Origin: Planctomycetota bacterium
GTDB lineage: Bacteria > Planctomycetota > Brocadiia > SM23-32
Length of the DNA: 5,699 bases
Assembly: GCA_018400625.1 (NCBI GenBank)
Contig: JAGYMJ010000483.1
Location: forward strand, 1-5,699
Direction: 5' to 3'
Translations under genes and position numbers: made by a program
Shown: piece by piece, positions 1 through 5,648 of the stretch
Layout: each line of letters starts with the position of its first letter
How positions within the stretch are numbered: the first letter of the stretch is position 1
Notes under the pieces: model-generated
What the model was told of the DNA's origin: nothing
Database searches by the model: none
Seen by the model: only the letters and a program-made list of their open reading frames with translations

Positions 1-86
1 ACGCTTCCCATGCCTTAAAAAAATCCGCCGTTTCTTACGTTGACAACCAACTAAGAATTAAAGGGCGAAAGTCCAATTCACGCTGA
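1..86 (+). CDS. 3' end of a gene, probably a BON-domain protein (partial)
   Basis: Reading from base 3, an open frame runs off the left window edge and gives 27 codons before TGA at 84-86. The residues include a short stretch VSYVDNQLRIK close to the end. This resembles the last strand of BON domains, where a typical ending is 'GV..VDNQL.VK'; BON domains occur in OsmY-like periplasmic proteins, secretins and channel proteins and are thought to bind lipid or membrane. Here the usual GV before the strand reads AV. A short basic tail (GRKSNSR) follows. The gene converges on the dihydroorotase gene with only 26 bp between stop codons, and no clear terminator hairpin separates them. The call rests on about ten residues, so it is tentative: the frame could be chance or belong to another family. 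Confidence 0.45.
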   Translation, partial: ASHALKKSAVSYVDNQLRIKGRKSNSR

Positions 87-112
87 ACCAGTACACGAAG
101 CATTGGGTGTCT

Positions 113-1459
113 TTAACTACTGCGGTTTCTGTTCAACAGATCGTCATCGGCAAAGACAAATTGACCGCCGACCATAGTGCCTACGGCTTTACCGGTGAGT
201 TGCCGTCCTTCAAAGGGGGTATTTCGTGATTTTGACTCAAACTTCTCAGGATCGACGATCCATTTTTTTGCGGGGTCTATCAGCACCAGGTCGGCCTCTT
301 TATCCTCAAGTATCTCCCCACCGGGGAGATGAAAGATGGTGGCCGGCGCACTGCTCAAAAGTCTGCAGGCATCGACCGGCGCGAGAAGTCCGGGCCGGAC
401 AAAATAAGTCAATATTAACCCCAGCGTAGTCTCAAGACCGATCAATCCATTAGCGCCCTGGCTTTTTTCCTCTCTCGAATGCGGGGCATGATCGCTTGCT
501 ATGGCGTCAATAACTCCGTCACATAATGCTTTGCCCAAAGCTTGAACATCATTGCGGGAGCGGAGGGGCGGATTAACCGCGGGGATGCTGTCAGGAGGAT
601 AATCCCGGGCGGATAACAGTAAGTGGTGCGGGGTTAGCTCACAAGTCATCCTCTTTGAGGCCCCGTCCATCTTTTTATAGCGCTGAATGACATCGACTGA
701 CGATTCCAGGCTGAGGTGGCTGAAGTGAATTTTACAGCCGTATTTTGCCGCTAAAGCAGCATCCCTTTCAACATATAACGTTTCGTTCCGATATGGTGTC
801 AATGGATCAAAGCCGGGATCGATCCCGGCTTCATAGTCATTCAGGGCCCGTGGCGAATCTTCACAATGCGGGCTGAGCAGGAGGTTACAGGCGGCGGATT
901 GGCGGCATACGGCATCCATTAAGGTCATAGAACTAACCGGGTCGCCGTCATCGCTGACAGCAACAATTTCCTTCCACTTCTTAAACGTTTCATAATCTGC
1001 TACCCGCCCGCCCTTACGCCTGTATGTCATAGCCGCCTTAAAATATGTTCTGATCCGACAGTTTTTTTGGGCCTTTTCAACCGCCATTTCAATGATATCC
1101 GTATCAGCAAGCGGCGGTTTTGTATTGGGTTCACAGACCACGGCCGTATAACCGCCCCGGGCGGCGGCTTTGCCGCCGGAAAGAAAGTTTTCTTTGTGCT
1201 CTAATCCAGGGTCTCTGAAGTGGACATGCCCGTCAATCAAGCCCGGCCAGAGCCACAAGCCTTTACAGTCCAGCTCTTGAAGATTCTCGCCATTTGTTGG
1301 ATCTGGGACTGAGGAGGGGGGGATTCTTGGGGCAATCTGGAGTATTTTACCTGAGGAGACGACTAAATCAACATTTTGTTCATCCAGGCATCGGCTCCCA
1401 TCGATAAGTCTTACATTTTTAAGTAACCAATTCTTATATTCAGCTTGCCCATTTTTCAT
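113..1459 (-). CDS. pyrC: Dihydroorotase, class I (PyrC)
   Basis: Zinc-dependent cytosolic amidohydrolase that reversibly cyclises N-carbamoyl-aspartate to dihydroorotate, the third step of de novo pyrimidine synthesis. The 448-residue product shows the family motifs in order: HVHFRDPG at 78-85 (metal ligands H78 and H80), SDDG at 169-172 (an Asp here takes the place of the carboxylated lysine in many class I enzymes), PHCED with H198, HFSHLS with H248, ELTPHHL at 274-280, NPPLR at 296-300, and the catalytic Asp in DHAPHS (D323). GLETTLGL and a C-terminal amidohydrolase beta segment (ADLVLID) follow. It is some 20 residues longer than usual class I enzymes, through an N-terminal extension and a proline-rich insert near 46-61. 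All catalytic residues appear intact. The gene starts 20 bp after the SAM hydrolase stop, behind a weak GGAT ribosome site, and is probably co-transcribed with it. No pyrB partner is in the window, although class I enzymes often sit beside it. Hydantoinase or allantoinase is a less likely alternative because of the FRDPG and NPPLR signatures. Confidence 0.93.
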   Translation of the reverse strand: MKNGQAEYKNWLLKNVRLIDGSRCLDEQNVDLVVSSGKILQIAPRIPPSSVPDPTNGENLQELDCKGLWLWPGLIDGHVHFRDPGLEHKENFLSGGKAAARGGYTAVVCEPNTKPPLADTDIIEMAVEKAQKNCRIRTYFKAAMTYRRKGGRVADYETFKKWKEIVAVSDDGDPVSSMTLMDAVCRQSAACNLLLSPHCEDSPRALNDYEAGIDPGFDPLTPYRNETLYVERDAALAAKYGCKIHFSHLSLESSVDVIQRYKKMDGASKRMTCELTPHHLLLSARDYPPDSIPAVNPPLRSRNDVQALGKALCDGVIDAIASDHAPHSREEKSQGANGLIGLETTLGLILTYFVRPGLLAPVDACRLLSSAPATIFHLPGGEILEDKEADLVLIDPAKKWIVDPEKFESKSRNTPFEGRQLTGKAVGTMVGGQFVFADDDLLNRNRSS

Positions 1460-1479
1460 GTTTTTATCCGCTTTGAAAA

Positions 1480-2304
1480 TTAACCCGTTGAGAGCATGAC
1501 AGACGCCCCCCGATGAGCGGCAAGCTTTTGCTTCGCTGAGCCTCTGTTCACGGCTATTTCCATATAGCCGCTGCTGCCAATCAGAGCAAGCAATTCTCCT
1601 TCGTCAACATCGGCGTAGCTGTCGGAAATGCCTTTTACGGAAACATCGCCGATCTTTATATTAAAATTATTCACAGCGCCACGCAAACTTGTTTGGAGCG
1701 TTGCGGCCCCGATATTTGTTATGAGGTTGCCGAATTGATCGACATAAATAATTTCCCCCTGAAGATTTCCATCGGCAGTTTTCAGGGGCTTGGGCAGCTG
1801 CAAATCTTTTACGGGATCACGCTTTTTGGGCCCCACATTTTCCATCTCTTCACCATTTGCGAGATGAGCCCCAACGGGTGCAAAAATATCCCTTCCATGA
1901 AAGGTCCGGCTGATTTCCTCCAACCACAAATCAGTATTTTTTACTGTCCTGACGGCTTCTATCTTTTTTCCATTTTGCAAAACACTCAGCAACCCGTTAT
2001 CGGGAGCGATAAAAAAACGATCTTCGAGTTTCATGCACACGATTTCGCGGTCACTGCCCACTCCCGGGTCCACAACACAGACAAAAACAGTATGAGGTGG
2101 GAAGTAGGTATAAGATGAGTTCAAAACAAAAGCGGCAGCGGTAACATCCTGCGGGGCGATATGATGAGTAAGGTCAATTATTGCGGCATTATCGCATAGA
2201 GAATAAATAACCCCCTTCATAGTACCGACATAACTATCCTTATCACCGAAATCCGTGAGAAGGGCCAAATATGCTCTTGATTTTTGAAAACCGAATTTTG
2301 GCAT
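1480..2304 (-). CDS. SAM hydrolase (SAM hydroxide adenosyltransferase, DUF62 family)
   Basis: Belongs to the family of SAM-dependent fluorinase/chlorinase relatives (Pfam PF01887). The common bacterial and archaeal members use water or hydroxide to split S-adenosylmethionine into adenosine and methionine. The 274-residue length is typical. The N-terminal domain has LLTDFGDKDSYVGTMKG (15-31), VVDPGVG (77-83), APDNGLL (100-106) and FHGRDIFAPVGAHLA (135-149). D79, R86 and H136 match in spacing the Asp-Arg-His triad that marks the hydroxide-using enzymes. The C-terminal domain has YVDQFGNLITNI (187-198) and GSSGYMEIAVNRGSA (243-257), the region that holds the adenine. I see no extra loop of the halogenase type, so halogenation is not suggested. 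The start is supported by AGGG eight bases upstream. It is the first gene of a likely operon with pyrC and lies downstream of the promoter and palindrome at 2355-2383. The physiological role of these hydrolases is poorly settled; control of SAM pools or adenosine salvage are possibilities. Confidence 0.9.
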   Translation of the reverse strand: MPKFGFQKSRAYLALLTDFGDKDSYVGTMKGVIYSLCDNAAIIDLTHHIAPQDVTAAAFVLNSSYTYFPPHTVFVCVVDPGVGSDREIVCMKLEDRFFIAPDNGLLSVLQNGKKIEAVRTVKNTDLWLEEISRTFHGRDIFAPVGAHLANGEEMENVGPKKRDPVKDLQLPKPLKTADGNLQGEIIYVDQFGNLITNIGAATLQTSLRGAVNNFNIKIGDVSVKGISDSYADVDEGELLALIGSSGYMEIAVNRGSAKQKLAAHRGASVMLSTG

Positions 2305-2312
2305 TTGATATA

Positions 2313-2316
2313 CCCT
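2313..2316 (-). promoter_or_regulatory. Ribosome binding site for SAM hydrolase
   Basis: On the minus strand AGGG lies eight bases before the ATG at 2304. It supports that start, which places the conserved LLTDFG motif at residue 15, a little further in than in many family members. Confidence 0.65.
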
Positions 2317-2354
2317 GAGTTATGAAAGTAAAATTAAGTTCAAAGCAATCATAA

Positions 2355-2383
2355 ATTGTAATAAGCTTATTACTCTATTTCAA
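2355..2383 (-). promoter_or_regulatory. Sigma70-type promoter for the SAM hydrolase-pyrC operon
   Basis: On the minus strand TTGAAA (2378-2383) and TACAAT (2355-2360) are separated by exactly 17 bp (2361-2377). Each hexamer differs from consensus by one base. Transcription would begin near 2348 and give a leader of about 44 nt before the SAM hydrolase ATG. The palindrome at 2358-2373 lies over the spacer and half of the -10 box. No equally good promoter is visible on the plus strand for the divergent gene. Confidence 0.65.
2358..2373. promoter_or_regulatory. Perfect 16-bp palindrome, candidate operator
   Basis: GTAATAAGCTTATTAC is its own reverse complement over all 16 bases. It occupies the spacer and the first part of the -10 box of the minus-strand promoter and lies 26 bp before the start of the divergent plus-strand gene. 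A repressor dimer bound here would block the promoter, the classic arrangement for an operator. It has no T-run and no loop, so it does not look like a terminator. The regulator is not in the window, and an AT-rich palindrome could arise by chance. Confidence 0.5.
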
Positions 2384-2390
2384 GCATCAT

Positions 2391-2394
2391 GGAG
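2391..2394 (+). promoter_or_regulatory. Ribosome binding site for the small membrane protein
   Basis: GGAG lies five bases before the ATG at 2400, a near-ideal spacing. It is the main evidence, besides composition, that this short unrecognised frame is a real gene. Confidence 0.6.
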
Positions 2395-2399
2395 CAAAC

Positions 2400-2738
2400 A
2401 TGTTTAATTCCGCTTACTGCTTGTCCCTTTCTGCAATGCTGTTTGTTTTGATGAGTTTGACCTATTATAAACAAAAAAAGCTCATACTGTACATTTCAGG
2501 TTTTTTCTATATTATATTCACGGTTTCAGCCACGCTGATAATCTGGTCGCCGCTGAGCGGAACGGCGGCTATTTTCATCTTATTGCTCACCATTGTACTG
2601 CCAGGAATGGCTTTGAGCGTTTTCCTCATCGATTATCTATTTGCTGTATTTTGTCTTGAGATGCGCTACCTTACCCTCTTATGGTGGCTGCTCACCCCAA
2701 TGGCAATACCCCTGAATTTTCTGGGCTTGATGCTATAA
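2400..2738 (+). CDS. Small multi-pass membrane protein of unknown function
   Basis: I do not recognise this 112-residue protein. It is almost wholly hydrophobic, with about four membrane segments near residues 5-23, 28-49, 55-86 (long enough for one long or two short helices) and 91-112. The only clear basic cluster is K24, K26 and K27 between the first two segments, which by the positive-inside rule would put that loop in the cytoplasm. An acidic patch (D78, E87) and R89 fall around the third segment. No signal peptide cleavage site or catalytic motif is visible, and the protein ends abruptly with the last helix (LGLML). It is transcribed divergently from the SAM hydrolase and could share the control region at 2355-2383. 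It converges on the PIG-L gene with 23 bp between stops and no evident terminator. The good GGAG site and consistent hydrophobicity argue that it is real. Roles such as a small regulator, toxin or transporter subunit cannot be told apart. Confidence 0.65.
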   Translation: MFNSAYCLSLSAMLFVLMSLTYYKQKKLILYISGFFYIIFTVSATLIIWSPLSGTAAIFILLLTIVLPGMALSVFLIDYLFAVFCLEMRYLTLLWWLLTPMAIPLNFLGLML

Positions 2739-2761
2739 TAAATAAGCGCGATATTTTAGGC

Positions 2762-3613
2762 CTAAACCGAGTTCTGAATGAGCTCGGCGATGAGGGGGCT
2801 GTAGAAGTTTTCAGTGGTGTCCAGGTCCGGAATATCATAGCGTCGCACCCAGGTAAACACTTCGGCGGCTTTACACCCACAGACCGTACCATATTTCAAA
2901 ACGCGCAGTCGATGGCCATGGTCAGGGTCGTCAGCGGTGGGCATCTGGCAGCGGTGTTTGCCAAGAAGTTCCATCCTTTGATCGAGATAGTCGGATATGT
3001 CAACATGAGTTTCCCATCGCGTGTTGATTTCTCCCAGGCAGGTGTAATCATTCCGCCAGTGCAGCAGTGCGCCCCTAAAACCGTTCTCAACGGCTTGCCA
3101 GAAAGCTTTGGTCACCAGTAAAGCTGTGGTGAGATGCTCAACATTGCGGTCGGCAATGCCGTGAGTCAGGATGCAGGCGGGGTTATGTTCCTCTATCAAA
3201 TCAACGACCTTTTGTATTGACGCGGCATCTTCATAAGCGGTGACAATAGTAGGCACGTTTTCTTTGACACCCTCGGGGAGGTCACATCCATAGCGAAGCT
3301 CAATTTGGCTTCCGTCGGGTCCATTGTAATGGCGCTGGGGATGATCAAGATGTATCGGTTGCGTATCAAGAACCGCCGCAGCGGCATCACATTCCTTTTT
3401 ACGCAATTTCATCATATCCACCGGCGATTCTTTAACGGTCTCTTTGGACCCGTCCTCTTTTATTGTCGTATTACCGCCGCTCATGTTATTCGTGCTCATA
3501 ACATACACTATATCGTAGCCCTGGTCTTTATATTTAAGCAGGGTGCCCGCGGTTCCAACTTCAATATCGTCTGCATGTGCGCCTACAGCCATAATTTTCT
3601 GTTTTCTTATCAT
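2762..3613 (-). CDS. PIG-L/LmbE family metal-dependent deacetylase
   Basis: Member of the zinc hydrolase family (Pfam PF02585) that removes acyl groups from N-acetylglucosamine-type substrates; relatives include MshB and BshB in mycothiol and bacillithiol synthesis and eukaryotic PIG-L. The 283-residue protein has AVGAHADDIEVGTAGTL at 9-25: H13 and D16 are the expected metal ligands and D15 the likely catalytic base. The usual HPDD reads HADD. The third metal ligand is probably H160 in HGIADRNVEHLTT (151-163). A KHRCQM segment (219-224) matches the K..H.SQ region seen late in the family. No signal peptide is visible, so it should be cytoplasmic. It is the last gene of the operon: its ATG overlaps the transporter stop codon as ATGA, with no well-placed ribosome site of its own (GGAG is about 13 bases away), so translational coupling is likely. 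The substrate cannot be assigned. Neither a glycosyltransferase nor a cysteine ligase that would suggest low-molecular-weight thiol synthesis is in the window. Confidence 0.88.
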   Translation of the reverse strand: MIRKQKIMAVGAHADDIEVGTAGTLLKYKDQGYDIVYVMSTNNMSGGNTTIKEDGSKETVKESPVDMMKLRKKECDAAAAVLDTQPIHLDHPQRHYNGPDGSQIELRYGCDLPEGVKENVPTIVTAYEDAASIQKVVDLIEEHNPACILTHGIADRNVEHLTTALLVTKAFWQAVENGFRGALLHWRNDYTCLGEINTRWETHVDISDYLDQRMELLGKHRCQMPTADDPDHGHRLRVLKYGTVCGCKAAEVFTWVRRYDIPDLDTTENFYSPLIAELIQNSV

Positions 3614-4533
3614 TTTGATACAAGGTCTCCAAAGGTAGGTTTTGTTCTTTCCTTCTTACTACCAGCCGATTTAAATGAGAATAATATCAGGCCCATTCCA
3701 AAAATTGCAATCGGGCCTATTGAAACATCCGTCAGGTAAAAATAGCTTGCTGAACCAAATACTATAGCTCCGTACCACCATGTCGCGGCATTTGATGCCA
3801 CGTTTTGCATCTGCATGCATTTCATCCACAGCCCCATTCCGCCGGCAAGAGACACCACTCCGATCATCATCGTCACCCATATGTTTTCGGGTGGGATTGC
3901 CAGAAGATCTATTCCCATGGCGATGCAAGTTAAAAATAAACATAGAGCGGTCGCGGAAAGTGTAATGGCGAGAGCGGGAAGTACTTCTCTTTTTTGCAGG
4001 AGATCGGAAGCTGTAAGGGAAAAAATTGCCCATAGTAATGCAGCAGTGACCGAAAACGTGATAACAAGCAGGGAAGCAGCGGTTATCCGGCCACTATTAT
4101 ACAGTACAAGTAGAACTCCCAGAAACCCCATAACAGACATCCGTGTGCGCCGCTGCTGGGCCCCGTTTTTGGTGAACAATGTTAAAAAAATCAGGAACAT
4201 AGGGCCTGAATAAAAAAGCAACTCGATCATTCCGCCCGCCCCAGCGTGGAAACTTATAGCATTCGCCATAAGAACCCAAAGCCCGTACCCGCCTGTCAGG
4301 ATCAGCAAAAACATCGTTCCGCTCTTACGATTGACCAACGATAATTCATCCATCCGCCCGGTGATTGTAAGGAGGGCATTCGATGCAATAGCAGCCCAGA
4401 AGGCACAATGGAAGTAAAAAGCAAAGGGGGAGAAATCACCGATATAGTGGAAAAGAAAGGGGAAATGGATGCTCCAGCATAAGGCAGCAAGAAGCCCGAG
4501 GGCCACTCCAGAATTGTCATTTTTTCTTGCCAT
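3610..4533 (-). CDS. EamA/DMT-type transporter, ten predicted helices
   Basis: Inner-membrane carrier of the drug/metabolite transporter superfamily (EamA, Pfam PF00892). Its 307 residues fit two tandem five-helix repeats. Probable helices lie near 8-28, 34-55, 72-92, 96-120, 131-146, 152-173, 184-206, 217-237, 249-267 and 271-289. Family-like features are the N-terminal GLLAALCWSIHFPF, where the first helix ends with aromatic and proline residues, GGMIELLFYSGPMFLIF in the fourth helix, and WWYGAIVFGSASYFYL late in repeat two. Basic loops (RR at 128-129, KKER at 293-296) and a hydrophilic C-terminal tail favour both ends inside the cell. Members export or import amino acids, nucleosides, sugars or polyamines, and the substrate is not predictable from sequence. 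It starts 32 bp after the nuclease-domain gene, behind only a weak GGA site, and overlaps the PIG-L gene by four bases. That arrangement suggests transporter and deacetylase handle the same or linked metabolites, which is an inference. Confidence 0.8.
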   Translation of the reverse strand: MARKNDNSGVALGLLAALCWSIHFPFLFHYIGDFSPFAFYFHCAFWAAIASNALLTITGRMDELSLVNRKSGTMFLLILTGGYGLWVLMANAISFHAGAGGMIELLFYSGPMFLIFLTLFTKNGAQQRRTRMSVMGFLGVLLVLYNSGRITAASLLVITFSVTAALLWAIFSLTASDLLQKREVLPALAITLSATALCLFLTCIAMGIDLLAIPPENIWVTMMIGVVSLAGGMGLWMKCMQMQNVASNAATWWYGAIVFGSASYFYLTDVSIGPIAIFGMGLILFSFKSAGSKKERTKPTFGDLVSK

Positions 4534-4565
4534 GTTTCATATCGTCCGATAAGAAAACGAAAAGG

Positions 4566-5237
4566 TTAAATCAGATCCCCCTCCGGAAGTTCTGGAGGTC
4601 CGGTCGGTTCCGGTTTTTCGGGCGCTTCTTTGCCCGTTTCTTCTTCTGTCTTTTCTCCTGTTTTTTCCATTACTGATGAAGCGACAAATATGTCGGCTCC
4701 CTTGAGAAGCGCTAAAGCTATAGAATCGCTGGGGCGGGCATCAATATACACCTTAGCGCCATCAGTTTTCTCAATGACCAGCAGTGCTTTGTAAGTCCCC
4801 TTTTCGATCGAAGAGACGACAACTTTAGAAATATTGCCCCCAACTTCGTCTATAACCGCAACAAGAAGTTCATGTGTTAACGGCCGGGGCGGCACGATAC
4901 CCTCTAAAGAGCGCGATATTGCGGAGGCCTCCACCGGCCCAATAAAGATCGGCAAATAAAGTTTTTCATCCTCAGTACGCAAAAACAAGACGGCAGAACC
5001 GCTTTGTGGGATGATACGCATGTCCCAAAAACTAACGGGAATTTCATCGGGCAGATCGGAAACATCAACGGAGGTAAAAGGCGCTTCTCTTTCAGAATAC
5101 CGAAAAGAATTGAAGGCGATATCTCTGAATTTCGGTCCCGGTTTCCTGACGATGTGTATCCTGAAAGCATAAGTAGCGACAATCGCAACAATCAGAGCGC
5201 CCCAGATAATCTTCCGTGTTCTGGTAATTTTGGTCAT
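4566..5237 (-). CDS. Membrane-anchored bifunctional nuclease (BFN/DUF151) domain protein
   Basis: The central part, about residues 72-192, is a BFN domain (Pfam PF02577), the fold of the Thermotoga maritima protein TM0160 and of plant proteins reported to have DNase and RNase activity. Recognisable motifs are LYLPIFIGPVEASAI (93-107), RPLTHELL (118-125) and DARPSDSIALALL (166-178), followed by IFVASSVME. The protein is 223 residues against about 140-170 for plain members, because it adds parts at both ends. At the N terminus a basic head (MTKITRTRK) leads into a membrane segment at 10-25. Residues 26-70 form a linker. The C terminus (193-223) is a low-complexity tail rich in Glu, Lys, Pro and Thr. 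Positive charges on both sides of the helix leave the topology ambiguous, so the domain could face either side. The start has a strong AGGTG site five bases upstream. It is the first gene of the operon with the transporter and deacetylase. The molecular role of most bacterial members is unproven. Confidence 0.85.
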   Translation of the reverse strand: MTKITRTRKIIWGALIVAIVATYAFRIHIVRKPGPKFRDIAFNSFRYSEREAPFTSVDVSDLPDEIPVSFWDMRIIPQSGSAVLFLRTEDEKLYLPIFIGPVEASAISRSLEGIVPPRPLTHELLVAVIDEVGGNISKVVVSSIEKGTYKALLVIEKTDGAKVYIDARPSDSIALALLKGADIFVASSVMEKTGEKTEEETGKEAPEKPEPTGPPELPEGDLI

Positions 5238-5242
5238 TTTTT

Positions 5243-5247
5243 CACCT
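5243..5247 (-). promoter_or_regulatory. Ribosome binding site for the BFN-domain protein
   Basis: On the minus strand AGGTG, within AAGAGGTG, lies five bases before the ATG at 5237. It is the strongest ribosome site of the second operon and fixes the start that includes the membrane anchor. Confidence 0.7.
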
Positions 5248-5282
5248 CTTTATGTCGGGAAATCAAACGGGCATTATGAATC

Positions 5283-5357
5283 GTAAATATTCAGTGAAAT
5301 GCGCAGCTTTATCACCACTGTGCCCTGTGCCGGTGAGGGGACAGCGTGGTTCACTGA
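5283..5357. repeat. Palindromic repeat element, copy A
   Basis: Arms TCAGTGAAATGCGC (5291-5304) and GCGTGGTTCACTGA (5344-5357) are inverted repeats matching at 11 of 14 positions. Read as plus-strand RNA, two of the three mismatches become G.U wobbles. Inside, TCACC (5312-5316) can pair with GGTGA (5332-5336). The left flank GTAAATAT (5283-5290) and the internal GTGCCCTGTGCCGGT (5320-5334) recur in copy B, so this is a repeated unit and not a chance hairpin. It lies inside the probable leader of the second operon. It carries no gene and could be a MITE- or REP-like element, or a regulatory hairpin. Confidence 0.7.
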
Positions 5358-5407
5358 GGACTTACTATGAATCAAAAATTCAAGTCCATTCTTTAACACT
5401 AATTCTC

Positions 5408-5436
5408 ATTATATGATTATATTGAAAAAACTTCAA
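5408..5436 (-). promoter_or_regulatory. Candidate promoter for the BFN-transporter-deacetylase operon
   Basis: On the minus strand TTGAAG (5431-5436) and a perfect TATAAT (5408-5413) are 17 bp apart. Transcription would start near 5401 and give a leader of about 165 nt that contains the palindromic element at 5291-5357. A small inverted repeat, TTGAA-N5-TTCAA (5422-5436), overlaps the -35 box. The region is AT-rich, so a chance match is possible. Confidence 0.5.
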
Positions 5437-5447
5437 ATAGGCGTGCC

Positions 5448-5463
5448 GTCCCCTACCGGGGAC
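5448..5463. repeat. Compact hairpin, GTCCCC/GGGGAC
   Basis: GTCCCC (5448-5453) and GGGGAC (5458-5463) form a six-bp GC-rich stem with a TACC loop. No T-run follows, so it does not look like a terminator. It is one of three compact hairpins between the two copies of the repeat element. Confidence 0.55.
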
Positions 5464-5490
5464 TCTTGCCGGGGGAGTTTGCTCTCGTTT

Positions 5491-5521
5491 CCACGGGTTA
5501 CACCCGTGGCTAATATTTTTT
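5491..5521 (+). terminator. Terminator-like hairpin with T-run
   Basis: CCACGGGT (5491-5498) and ACCCGTGG (5502-5509) form a perfect eight-bp stem with a three-base loop. Six Ts follow at 5516-5521, after CTAATA. On the plus strand this looks like a rho-independent terminator, though the gap of six bases between stem and T-run is longer than usual. No plus-strand gene ends just upstream, so it may instead be part of a repeated non-coding sequence. Confidence 0.45.
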
Positions 5522-5607
5522 CATTCCTTGACAGGGATTTTTGTCTTTTCCCTTGCCCCCATTGTTGTGGGATGTTCGTTTTCTTCCATCGGTTTTGCAC
5601 ACAGATC

Positions 5608-5621
5608 AGAGGATGTCCTCT
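5608..5621. repeat. Short inverted repeat, AGAGGA/TCCTCT
   Basis: AGAGGA (5608-5613) and TCCTCT (5616-5621) are perfect inverted repeats around a central TG. Two bases are too few for a stable RNA loop, so the end pairs would open or the site would act as a DNA palindrome. Function unknown. Confidence 0.4.
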
Positions 5622-5648
5622 CGGGATTTTCTCATCCATCGCCAGAAG

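Noticed and set aside
1693..2118. A 141-codon plus-strand open frame inside the SAM hydrolase gene
   Set aside because: The minus strand carries the full set of SAM hydrolase motifs; the plus frame has no family signal.
1480..2304. Possibility that the SAM enzyme is a fluorinase or chlorinase
   Set aside because: It has the Asp-Arg-His triad of the hydroxide-using enzymes and lacks an obvious halogenase-type loop insertion; no halometabolite genes are nearby.
2755..2766. Palindrome TTTAGGCCTAAA at the convergent junction, considered as a two-way terminator
   Set aside because: The stem has no loop and no T-run on either side, and it overlaps the PIG-L stop codon; probably chance.
2681..3121. 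A 146-codon plus-strand open frame
   Set aside because: It runs antisense through the PIG-L gene, whose minus-strand frame has clear catalytic motifs and operon context.
3305..3739. A 144-codon plus-strand open frame spanning the deacetylase and transporter ends
   Set aside because: It crosses two well-supported minus-strand genes and shows no domain or ribosome site.
5528..5533. TTGACA on the plus strand, a perfect -35 hexamer
   Set aside because: No -10-like sequence follows at 16-18 bp and no plus-strand gene lies downstream in the window.
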